In this document: positions 1 through 5,947 of the stretch, in pieces
Position numbering within the stretch: position 1 is the stretch's first letter
How the letters are laid out: each line of letters starts with the position of its first letter
Assembly (NCBI GenBank): GCA_047639615.1
Contig: JBLIOL010000301.1
Location: 1 to 6,505 of the forward strand
DNA: 6,505 nt
Origin: CAYWNK01 sp047639615
GTDB lineage: Bacteria; Planctomycetota; UBA1135; GCA-002686595
Direction of reading: 5' to 3'
Notes under the pieces: model-generated
The model's database searches: none
What the model was told of the DNA's origin: nothing
What the model saw: only the letters and a program-made list of their open reading frames with translations
Program-made: the position numbers and the translations under genes

Positions 1-310
1 CTAGCACGATCAGCAGTAGGTTGACGCTCACTAGGGCAGCGCCTGTTTCGCCGAGCAGCCCGAACCAGAAGCTGTTCCACCAGGCGGAGAAGGGACCGTT
101 GAACCAGGCTATGTCGCGGTAGAGCACATCGCCCTGGTTGAGGCGCCAGGCGGCGTAGAGTTCGCGACCGTAGTCGACGATGGGCGAGGCCCAGCCGCGC
201 CAGGTCATGGCCAGTAGGCCCGCTAGGAGCAAGCCGCAGGCAAGGGCAACAGGTCGCGGGGAAGGCTGCGATAGTGACGCGTCGTTCCGGGTTTCCGCGG
301 CGGGTTGCAC
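1..310 (-). CDS. Polytopic membrane protein, GT39/ArnT-like glycosyltransferase (N-terminal part, cut by window edge)
   Basis: The minus-strand frame is open from a GTG at 308-310 to the window edge, giving the first 103 residues. The product has a polar N-terminal tail (about residues 1-19), a hydrophobic segment (about 20-36), then a loop reading PIVDYGRELYAAWRL, GDVLYRDIAWFNGP and a Trp/Phe-rich stretch, with a second hydrophobic segment beginning near residue 90. A first transmembrane helix followed by a loop with an acidic residue (D46) and a 'G-x-VLYRDI--xxGP' motif is what I recall from bacterial relatives of dolichyl-phosphate-mannose transferases (GT39/PMT, ArnT). Members use polyprenyl-linked sugars at the outer face of the inner membrane; donor and acceptor here are unknown. 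The GTG lies 2 nt after the stop of the DUF885 gene, so the two are probably co-transcribed and perhaps translationally coupled. No good Shine-Dalgarno is seen. Another internal start (ATG at 206-208) would remove the first helix and is unlikely. Confidence 0.6.
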   Translation of the reverse strand, partial: MQPAAETRNDASLSQPSPRPVALACGLLLAGLLAMTWRGWASPIVDYGRELYAAWRLNQGDVLYRDIAWFNGPFSAWWNSFWFGLLGETGAALVSVNLLLIVL

Positions 311-312
311 GT

Positions 313-2166
313 CTACTGCTCGCTAGTCCAGAGCTTGAGGGCAACCTGCAGTAGGTCCAAGGGCAGCGGGCCCTGGGAGAGCACCGCGTGATTGAACGCG
401 GGCTGGGAGAAGTCATCGCCTAGGGCCTCGCGGGCGTCCAACTCCATGTGGATCAGGCCGCTGAGGCCGGCCATGCCGGAGCAGGCGGCGCCCGGTTCCT
501 CGATTATGCGTTCGACCGCATCGATGCAAGTGATGAGCGGATAGGCGCTACCTTTGAAGAGGTAGTCGACCGCGTAGGTGCGCGTCCAGCGTTGGTCGTG
601 CAGGCCCGTGTCGGCGACTAGGAGCAAGCCGTGCCAGAGTTCGAGCATCACACGGCCGACCCGGGCTTGGGGGGATTCGAGCAGGTCGAGAAGGTCGGTT
701 CGGCGCGCGGCGTAGAGTCGCCAGCCGGCTTCGAGGGCGGGTGCTTCGGCTAGGCGCAGCAGGTCGGGTACGTCGCCGCCGGCACGCAGGTAGTGCTGGC
801 GCAGGGCTTCGCCAGGGATGCCGGCGGCGCTGGTCCAGGCCGGGGCCAGCCAGCGCGGGATGCGTTCCCAGCCGGCGGTCTCCACACCGAGTATGGGTGC
901 GCGCGTGGTGCGCGAGGGCGCCTGCAGGAAACGCACCGGGACGTGGGTGGCGAGCAGGGGCGCGGGCAGGAGCTTGATACCTAGCTCGAGCTCAGGGGCC
1001 TCAGCAACCAGTTGCGCAAGGTTGTCACGGAAGATGCCGGTCCAGCGTGTGACGTCCTCGAGCAGGGCCGCGCGTCCGGCGCCGTCCGTGGGGAGGTACC
1101 AGCGCTCGTCTTCGCGCAATACGCGCAGGAAAACCTCGGGGCTGGAGTCGGAGGAAAGTTGGGTTTGCAGGGCGCGTAGGATGGCGCGACGGCGTGCCAC
1201 TTCGCGCAGACCGAAGGCATGCAGGTCGGCGGGGACCAGGTCCATGTCCGTAGCGCGCACCGTGCGGCTCGAGTACCAGGCGCGGCCGTTGGGGCGCGCC
1301 CAGGCTCCGACCTCATTCTGGGCGCGGGGGGCTAACTCTTCGATGCGCAGACTGAGCTCGCGATAGGCGGGGCCCACGTCCTCGAGCAGGATACGTGAAG
1401 CCTCGCGCATCCTGGCGCGGCGGGCGGCGGCGTCGATGCCGGACATCGCTTCGACGCGCTTGCGGACCTCGGCCAGCAAGACCCCATCGGTGGGGGTCAT
1501 GGGATCCGGGCTGGCGTCGGGGGTTTGGTCGAAGGGCGCACCCAAGAGCAGCGTGGCGATGTCTTCTCGCGCCTGGCCGAGCACGCGTCGTGGCGGCAGG
1601 GTGCCGAGCTCTTGGCGGCGCTCGAGTTCGCCGCTTAGGTCGCGCAGGGCGGGACCTAGGGCGGAGAGGCGTGCGAGTTGGTCGGCCAGTTCGGCTTCGT
1701 TCCTCGGCCAGGGCAAGTCGAGCATGCTCTGGGGCCCCGACATGTGCAGGCCGCCCGCGCGTGAGAGCAGGGGCTCGTGGTCCTGCCACTCCAAGGCTTC
1801 GAGCTCGCGCGCCACCATGCGCAGGGCTGCCTCGTGGGTCAGACGTAGGTCGGAACTCAGGCCGCGCAGATCAAAGTCTTGCAGGCGCACAGCTTCTTGC
1901 TCGAGCAGATAGCGCCGGCGCTCGCGCCCGTCCTCGTTCACAAGCTGCCAGTAGGGAGCACCCGCCGTGGGGTTTTGCTGGGCGCGGAGCACGGGGCTGC
2001 GGTCCAATCTTCCCAAATGCAGCTCTGCCAGCATCTGCTCACAGCGCGGCGCGGCACCCAATTCCAGCTCGCGACGGGGCGCGCCGGGGCCCGGAAGGCC
2101 ACCACAGGCGGTCCAGATGAGGGTGCTTCCGAGGAGCAGGAATGGAGCGAACGGGACAGGGCGCAT
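313..2166 (-). CDS. DUF885-family lipoprotein, probable catalytically inactive peptidase homologue
   Basis: A 617-residue protein starting at the only ATG after the in-frame upstream stop. Residues 1-21 form a signal peptide ending in a lipobox-like WTAC (C21; the Trp at -3 is atypical), so it is probably lipid-anchored and periplasm-facing. The C-terminal half matches DUF885 (PF05960) in order: a helix around 310-335 (DLHAFGLREVARRRA), YLPTDG, IPGEALRQ (450-457), LEAGWRLYA (478-486), ELWHGLLLVADTGLH (to H523), EEPGAACSGMAG (to 567), AREALGDDF and LPLDLL (601-606). The family usually has an HExxPGH zinc-peptidase-like motif; here the aligned positions are A447, A448 and E453. The usual EGW glutamate is A480 and the PGQ glutamine is A560. 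DTGLH is retained. The frame is intact over its full length, so this is not a decaying pseudogene. The real function is unknown; binding or a regulatory role is an inference. The gene is divergent from apaG and precedes the glycosyltransferase-like gene. Confidence 0.88.
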   Translation of the reverse strand: MRPVPFAPFLLLGSTLIWTACGGLPGPGAPRRELELGAAPRCEQMLAELHLGRLDRSPVLRAQQNPTAGAPYWQLVNEDGRERRRYLLEQEAVRLQDFDLRGLSSDLRLTHEAALRMVARELEALEWQDHEPLLSRAGGLHMSGPQSMLDLPWPRNEAELADQLARLSALGPALRDLSGELERRQELGTLPPRRVLGQAREDIATLLLGAPFDQTPDASPDPMTPTDGVLLAEVRKRVEAMSGIDAAARRARMREASRILLEDVGPAYRELSLRIEELAPRAQNEVGAWARPNGRAWYSSRTVRATDMDLVPADLHAFGLREVARRRAILRALQTQLSSDSSPEVFLRVLREDERWYLPTDGAGRAALLEDVTRWTGIFRDNLAQLVAEAPELELGIKLLPAPLLATHVPVRFLQAPSRTTRAPILGVETAGWERIPRWLAPAWTSAAGIPGEALRQHYLRAGGDVPDLLRLAEAPALEAGWRLYAARRTDLLDLLESPQARVGRVMLELWHGLLLVADTGLHDQRWTRTYAVDYLFKGSAYPLITCIDAVERIIEEPGAACSGMAGLSGLIHMELDAREALGDDFSQPAFNHAVLSQGPLPLDLLQVALKLWTSEQ

Positions 2167-2239
2167 GGATTCGACTTGGAACAGGCGTGCGGGCGCATGC
2201 CGGCCGCTACTCTACCCTTCTCCTAGCCATTGATTCGCC
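2167..2239. promoter_or_regulatory. Divergent spacer between the DUF885 gene and apaG
   Basis: This 73-nt spacer separates two divergently read genes and must hold, or closely border, the promoters of both unless they lie inside the genes. I see no convincing -35/-10 pair on either strand, no good Shine-Dalgarno before either start, and no clear operator beyond a GC-rich stretch containing GCATGC. It is listed as the likely promoter location only by arrangement. Confidence 0.3.
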
Positions 2240-2686
2240 TTGAACCCCGGGCCGCACCCGGGCCTCTTTGATTTGAGCCAGAACCCGAACTCCACCGCAA
2301 TCACTCGCAGCATCCGGATCGAAGCCAGAGCCCAGTTGCTCCCGGCCGAGTCCGAGCCCGATCGTGGGCGTTACTTCTACGCCTACAAGGTGCGCATCAC
2401 GAATGAAGGTGAGCATGCTGCCAAGCTGATCTCGCGTCGCTGGTTGATCCTGGATGCCAACAACCACTCGGAAGAGGTGGTTGGCGACGGGGTCGTGGGT
2501 AAGCAGCCGCATCTGGTCCAGGGCGAGTCCTTCGAATACCAGAGCTACTGCCCCCTGCGCACGGCCTGGGGCACCATGGAAGGTGCTTTGACCTTCTTGG
2601 GGGATGATGGGGAGACCTTCGATGCCGAGGTGGCGCGCTTTTTCCTCGTCCCGACGGCCGAGAACGCCATCGAACTGGAAGGTTAG
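2240..2686 (+). CDS. apaG: ApaG-domain protein (DUF525)
   Basis: A 148-residue protein covering essentially the whole ApaG family. Visible hallmarks are YKVRITNEG (49-57), KLISRRWLILDAN (62-74), the glycine-rich GDGVVG (82-87) followed by KQPHL, GESFEYQSYCPL (95-106), GTMEG (111-115) and ETFDAEVARFFL (125-136). ApaG is a small beta-sandwich protein linked genetically to Co2+/Mg2+ handling in enterobacteria; its biochemical role is unsettled, and a related domain occurs in some eukaryotic F-box proteins. The start is uncertain: an in-frame TGA at 2231-2233 leaves only TTG codons, at 2240 or 2273. The second would give 137 residues, closer to the usual length of about 125-130; the first leaves a Pro/Gly-rich tail without family similarity. 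Neither has a Shine-Dalgarno. In proteobacteria apaG often sits with ksgA and apaH; here it stands before a DAHP synthase instead, 84 nt away, probably in one transcript. Confidence 0.95.
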   Translation: MNPGPHPGLFDLSQNPNSTAITRSIRIEARAQLLPAESEPDRGRYFYAYKVRITNEGEHAAKLISRRWLILDANNHSEEVVGDGVVGKQPHLVQGESFEYQSYCPLRTAWGTMEGALTFLGDDGETFDAEVARFFLVPTAENAIELEG

Positions 2687-2706
2687 CTCGACGGCGGTTG
2701 CAGCTT

Positions 2707-2713
2707 GGGAGGG
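2707..2713 (+). promoter_or_regulatory. Strong Shine-Dalgarno-like sequence in the apaG-aroG spacer
   Basis: GGGAGGG lies 7 nt before an ATG at 2721. It is the best ribosome-binding site I can see in the window and does not serve either annotated neighbour directly, being 57 nt from the aroG start. It is flanked by AGCT (2702-2705) and AGCT (2716-2719), which could form a weak 4-5 bp stem with this site in the loop. Purine-rich runs can occur by chance in such a genome. Confidence 0.4.
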
Positions 2714-2720
2714 TGAGCTT

Positions 2721-2774
2721 ATGGTGCTGGCTTGTGCCCCGTTGACGCCTTGCAGACCAACTGAGACCCCATGA
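2721..2774 (+). CDS. Putative 17-residue leader peptide coupled to the DAHP synthase
   Basis: A small frame starts at ATG 2721 behind the GGGAGGG site and encodes MVLACAPLTPCRPTETP. Its TGA (2772-2774) overlaps the ATG of the DAHP synthase gene (2771-2773) as ATGA, the classic arrangement for translational coupling. The DAHP synthase start itself has only a weak GAG in front of it, so ribosomes finishing this frame could help start it. The peptide contains no Trp, Phe or Tyr, so a classical aromatic-amino-acid attenuator is not supported; it has two Cys and four Pro. Its codons (TGT, AGA, ACT, CCA) are not those favoured by the neighbouring genes, which argues against long-term coding selection. 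It may be a chance frame. Confidence 0.3.
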   Translation: MVLACAPLTPCRPTETP

Positions 2775-4135
2775 TCGCCAGCAACTGGTCGCCTGAATCC
2801 TGGCGCGCCTGCCCCGTGTCGCAAACCCCGCCTTATGCGGACGGCGGCGCCTTGGCCAAGGCTTCCGAGCATCTGGCGTGTCTGCCGCCGCTAGTTACCA
2901 GCTGGGAAATCGAGCGTCTGAAATCGCTGCTGGCGGAGGCGCAGGAGGGCAAGCGCTTCGTGCTGCAGGGCGGCGATTGCGCGGAGACCGTGGCCGATTG
3001 CCGGCCGGACGCTATCGCGGCCAAGCTCAAGATTCTGCTGCAGATGTCATTGGTGTTGGTGCACGGCCTGCGTCGGCCGGTGGTGCGCATCGGGCGTTTC
3101 GCTGGGCAGTATGCCAAGCCGCGCTCCTCCGCTACGGAGACGCGCGAGGTGGACGGCAAGCCGGTCACCCTGCCGAGCTACTTCGGTGACTTGGTCAATC
3201 GCATCGGGTTCACCGCGGCGGAGCGCGAACCCAATCCGGACAACATGGTCTCGGGCTACATGCACGCGGCCCTGACCTTGAACTTCATTCGCGCCCTGGT
3301 GGACGGCGGCTTTGCTGACCTGCATCACCCGAAGCAGTGGGACATGGCTTTCACCCGGGAGGCGAAGCTCTCGGCACAGGTGCGCGGGGAATACGAGCGC
3401 ATGTCCCAGAACCTGTCGGATGGCATGCATCTGATGGAGTCGCTCGGGGAGGCGCGGATTGAGGAACTCACGCGGGTGGAGTTCTTCACGAGTCACGAGG
3501 GGCTGAACCTCTTGTATGAGGGTGCGCTTACGCGTCAGGTGCCGCGGCGCCCGGGTTGGTACGACCTCTCAACGCACTTGCCGTGGATCGGTGAGCGCAC
3601 ACGCGCCTTGGAGGGGGCGCATGTGGAGTTCTTCCGTGGCCTGCGCAATCCGATCGGCGTCAAGCTGGGTCCGAAGACTAGCGCTAAGGATGTGCAGGAT
3701 CTCATGGATGTGCTCAACCCGGGCGACGAGCCTGGGCGCCTGACCTTTATCACGCGCATGGGTGCAAACGAGGTGCTGGAGAATCTGCCGCGCTTGCTTA
3801 GCGCGGTGGGCAAGCGACCTGTGCTTTGGGTTTGTGACCCCATGCACGGCAATGCACACACGACTCCGAACGGGGTCAAGACGCGCTCCTTCGATGCCAT
3901 TCTCGAGGATCTGGAGCGCACCCAGGACATGCACTCCAAGGCTGGAACCTGGCTCGGTGGCGTGCACTTTGAATTGACTGGCGAGGACGTAACCGAATGT
4001 CTCGGCGGTGCCGCAGGCCTCTCGGAAGAGGGCCTACTTGCGAATTACGCCAGCCTCTGCGATCCGCGTCTAAACTACCAGCAGTCCCTGGAACTCGCCT
4101 TCCTGCTCGCCCGGCGCATGCGCGGGGCTGATTGA
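2771..4135 (+). CDS. aroG: Class II 3-deoxy-D-arabino-heptulosonate 7-phosphate (DAHP) synthase
   Basis: A 454-residue class II (plant-type, PF01474) DAHP synthase. It condenses phosphoenolpyruvate with erythrose 4-phosphate to DAHP, the committed step of the shikimate pathway, in the cytoplasm. All signature blocks are present: NWSPESWR (5-12), FVLQGGDCAE (63-72), RIGRFAGQYAKPRS (106-119), FFTSHEGL (238-245), LPWIGERTR (270-278), GLRNPIGVKLGP (290-301), ITRMG (327-331), WVCDPMHGN (353-361), GGVHFELTGEDVTEC (396-410) and CDPRLNYQQSLE (430-441). By comparison with the Mycobacterium tuberculosis enzyme the metal ligands should be C70, H359, E401 and D431, and PEP contacts include E275, K298 and R329, so it should be active. 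The N terminus is short, without the extra N-terminal segment of the mycobacterial protein that takes part in Phe/Trp feedback. The ATG is the first start after an in-frame TGA (2762-2764). Symbols aroF, aroG and aroH are used inconsistently for this class. Confidence 0.97.
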   Translation: MIASNWSPESWRACPVSQTPPYADGGALAKASEHLACLPPLVTSWEIERLKSLLAEAQEGKRFVLQGGDCAETVADCRPDAIAAKLKILLQMSLVLVHGLRRPVVRIGRFAGQYAKPRSSATETREVDGKPVTLPSYFGDLVNRIGFTAAEREPNPDNMVSGYMHAALTLNFIRALVDGGFADLHHPKQWDMAFTREAKLSAQVRGEYERMSQNLSDGMHLMESLGEARIEELTRVEFFTSHEGLNLLYEGALTRQVPRRPGWYDLSTHLPWIGERTRALEGAHVEFFRGLRNPIGVKLGPKTSAKDVQDLMDVLNPGDEPGRLTFITRMGANEVLENLPRLLSAVGKRPVLWVCDPMHGNAHTTPNGVKTRSFDAILEDLERTQDMHSKAGTWLGGVHFELTGEDVTECLGGAAGLSEEGLLANYASLCDPRLNYQQSLELAFLLARRMRGAD

Positions 4136-4158
4136 TTTACAAGCAAACCGAAATCCTC

Positions 4159-5181
4159 ATGCAACGCACCTTTGTACTCGCACTACTCGCCCTCCCGCTG
4201 TTGTCCGCCGTTCGCCCGGAGGATAGCTACGACTTGACCCCGCGTTTTGAAGAAGGTCAGTCCTATCTCACGAACACGACCATCGCAGGCACCTACGAGT
4301 TGGATGAGGCCTCCGTGTTGATGAATGGCTTCGACATGCTCGAGGGCGGCGCTGCTCTGGATGGCAGCTTTGGTTTCGAGAATACGCAGACCGAGGAAGT
4401 GCTCGAGCTGCGTGATGGCAAGGTGAGCAAGTTACGCCGTACCATCGATGCGGAGGATTTCGAGTACGCGGTCGAATTCGACGTCATGGGCGAGTCGAAT
4501 TCGGACGAGGGCTCGGAGTCGGGCGCGTTGGTTGGGCGCACCCTCGAGATCAGCGTGGACGAGGACGGTGAGGTGAGCGTGCTCGATGTGACCGACGGCG
4601 ATCTGGAGCCGGCCGATTCGGACGCCTTGGCGGAGCATGACCTCGAGGGGATGGGGGGGCAGGAGACGCTCCCCGATGAGCCGGTCGAGATTGGTGATAG
4701 CTGGGACATAGCGACCGACAAGGATGAAATGTTTGCTGTCTTCCGGGAAGGCGTCATGGAGGGCGCTGAGGGTGACGCGAATTCGGCTGACATCGCGGCC
4801 GTCGTGGACATTCTCTTGAGCAATTCGAGCCTGGAAGCTACCGGCACTCTCGTGGATGTGGAGGGCAAGGTAGCTCAGATCGAATGGTCGATTACCGCCG
4901 AAATGATCGTCGACGATCTGACTGAAATCCTGCTGGCGATTGCCGATCCCGAGGAGATCGGTGAAATCCCCGCCGGCGTGAACTCGAATTTCTCGGTGCA
5001 ACTCAGCATCGAGGCGGCAGGCAGCTTCGACCTAACGCTGCATCAGCTTACCGAGGTCAAGGCCACGATTGAGTTCAGTATGGAGGCCGGCGCGGCCTTC
5101 TCTGAGGATGAGATGGAGCTCGACGCAGGAGCCCTCCTTAGCGGCACTTTCGAGCTCGTGCACACGACCGAGCTGCTCTAG
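4159..5181 (+). CDS. Exported, very acidic protein of unknown function
   Basis: I do not recognise the family. From ATG 4159 the product is 340 residues with a clear signal peptide (MQRTFVLALLALPLLSA, likely cleaved after A17), so export is well supported. The frame also allows a TTG at 4132 that overlaps the DAHP synthase stop (TTGA), but that would put nine polar residues before the signal peptide; ATG 4159, 23 nt after that stop, is preferred. The mature part is strikingly acidic: by hand count about 79 Asp/Glu against 13 Lys/Arg, with one Trp in LPDEPVEIGDSW (171-182) and one in IEWSITAE. An opening PRFEEGQSYL, alternating beta-like stretches and the 'LPxxPVxxGDSW' element recall secreted beta-rich proteins such as the DUF6263 type, where this element precedes the second half, but the match is only by feel. 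No catalytic motif, cysteine or transmembrane helix is seen in the mature part. It is probably co-transcribed with the DAHP synthase gene. Confidence 0.85.
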   Translation: MQRTFVLALLALPLLSAVRPEDSYDLTPRFEEGQSYLTNTTIAGTYELDEASVLMNGFDMLEGGAALDGSFGFENTQTEEVLELRDGKVSKLRRTIDAEDFEYAVEFDVMGESNSDEGSESGALVGRTLEISVDEDGEVSVLDVTDGDLEPADSDALAEHDLEGMGGQETLPDEPVEIGDSWDIATDKDEMFAVFREGVMEGAEGDANSADIAAVVDILLSNSSLEATGTLVDVEGKVAQIEWSITAEMIVDDLTEILLAIADPEEIGEIPAGVNSNFSVQLSIEAAGSFDLTLHQLTEVKATIEFSMEAGAAFSEDEMELDAGALLSGTFELVHTTELL

Positions 5182-5891
5182 TTCGGCTTACGTGCCGTGA
5201 GTATAAGCGTGCCGTTCATGCTCACTTGGTCGGCGCGGGCGGCTGCTAGGAAGCGCTCCCGTTGCTCTTGCTCTACCGTACTCAGCGGCAGGTCGCCGGC
5301 GGCGGCGCTGAGTTCCTGTTCTAGGGTGGCTTCCGGGTAGGGAAGCAGGGGCGCGAGGGTTTGGACTTGGCAGCGGGCGTCGCTCGGGAGCAAGGCGATC
5401 AGGTCTTTCGCGCTGAGGATATCCGCGTGGAACATGCCGCGGCGGCGATCTTTGTGCTTGAGCCAGCGGTCGATTTCTAGGGCCTGGCGTTGGGAGGGAA
5501 CTTCTGTGTCGTACCAGGGTTCGGCCAGTTGCACGCCGCTCTTGCACACGCGCCAGGCTTCCGCGAAGGCGGCTGCGGGGTGTTCGAGGTGATGGGGTAC
5601 GTGGCGCATCACGACCCAGTCGAAGCTGCCGTCTGCGAAGGGTAGTAGCTCGGCGCTGGCGGCGAGGGTACGGCCCGTGGCGAGGGCGGGTTCGGAGGGC
5701 TCTCGTTCGATGCCGAGAGCGGGGATGTCATCCGCGCAGAGGGCTTTGACCAGGGCGCCGGCTCCGCAGCCGACGTCGAGTACGCTGCTGGGACGGTTGC
5801 TACGCAGGGCTTGCTCGAAGGCCTGCGCCAGCTGTGGTGCTCGGACGCCAGAGAAGCTCGGCTGCGAGGGATCTTGCTGGGGGGAGTTCAT
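5178..5891 (-). CDS. Class I SAM-dependent methyltransferase (Methyltransf_11/UbiE-like)
   Basis: A 237-residue protein from ATG 5889-5891. The Rossmann core is clear: VLDVGCGAG (37-45, SAM-binding motif I), GIERE (60-64, with E62 expected at the ribose hydroxyls), ASAELLPFADGSFDWVV (78-94, motifs around the adenine and the motif IV aspartate) and HVPHHLEHPAAAFAEAWRV (97-115). Where family members usually read LKPGG, this one has CKSGV, followed by EPWYD. The C-terminal third (about 130-237) is helical, charged and not recognisable, and would hold the acceptor site; the acceptor is unknown and could be a lipid, quinone or small metabolite. The frame extends 62 codons upstream, but that part would overlap the divergent ABC gene and has no domain similarity, so the internal ATG is chosen. 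Its stop shares CTAG with the stop of the acidic-protein gene on the other strand. No neighbour identifies a pathway. Confidence 0.9.
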   Translation of the reverse strand: MNSPQQDPSQPSFSGVRAPQLAQAFEQALRSNRPSSVLDVGCGAGALVKALCADDIPALGIEREPSEPALATGRTLAASAELLPFADGSFDWVVMRHVPHHLEHPAAAFAEAWRVCKSGVQLAEPWYDTEVPSQRQALEIDRWLKHKDRRRGMFHADILSAKDLIALLPSDARCQVQTLAPLLPYPEATLEQELSAAAGDLPLSTVEQEQRERFLAAARADQVSMNGTLILTARKPN

Positions 5892-5947
5892 GGAATCTAG
5901 CCTGCACGGTACTGCCTTCGAGGGATCAAGAACCGTACCTTCTAGGC
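5892..5947. promoter_or_regulatory. Divergent spacer between methyltransferase and ABC ATPase genes
   Basis: This 56-nt spacer separates two outward-reading starts and is the likely promoter region for both. I find no convincing -35/-10 hexamers and no strong Shine-Dalgarno on either side. It contains a 5-bp inverted repeat, GGTAC (5908-5912) and GTACC (5935-5939), placed nearly symmetrically about its middle, which could be an operator or chance. Confidence 0.3.

Noticed and set aside
818..2120. Several long plus-strand frames (up to 241 codons) opposite the DUF885 gene.
   Set aside because: Their products are Arg/Ala/Ser-rich low-complexity shadows with no motif, while the opposite strand encodes a convincing DUF885 protein throughout.
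2742..2770. TTGACG at 2742-2747 as a -35 box for the DAHP synthase gene.
   Set aside because: At the correct spacing the sequence is GACCCC-like, with no -10 hexamer, and it would leave no room for a transcription start before the ATG.
2721..2774. The mini-ORF as a classical aromatic-amino-acid attenuation leader.
   Set aside because: It has no Trp, Phe or Tyr codons and no alternative terminator/antiterminator stems are apparent.
2207..2872. A 221-codon open frame on the minus strand, antisense to apaG and the 5' end of the DAHP synthase gene.
   Set aside because: It overlaps two genes with strong family matches, shows no recognisable domain, and long antisense frames are common in GC-rich coding DNA.
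4293..5001. Minus-strand frames of about 190 codons opposite the acidic-protein gene.
   Set aside because: One is Ser/Pro-rich, as expected from the complement of GAC/GAG-rich codons; no signal peptide or domain is visible in either.
5153..5174. Possible terminator hairpin: AGCTCG (5153-5158) pairing with CGAGCT (5169-5174).
   Set aside because: It lies inside coding sequence, has a 6-bp stem with a 10-nt loop and no following T-run, so it does not resemble an intrinsic terminator.
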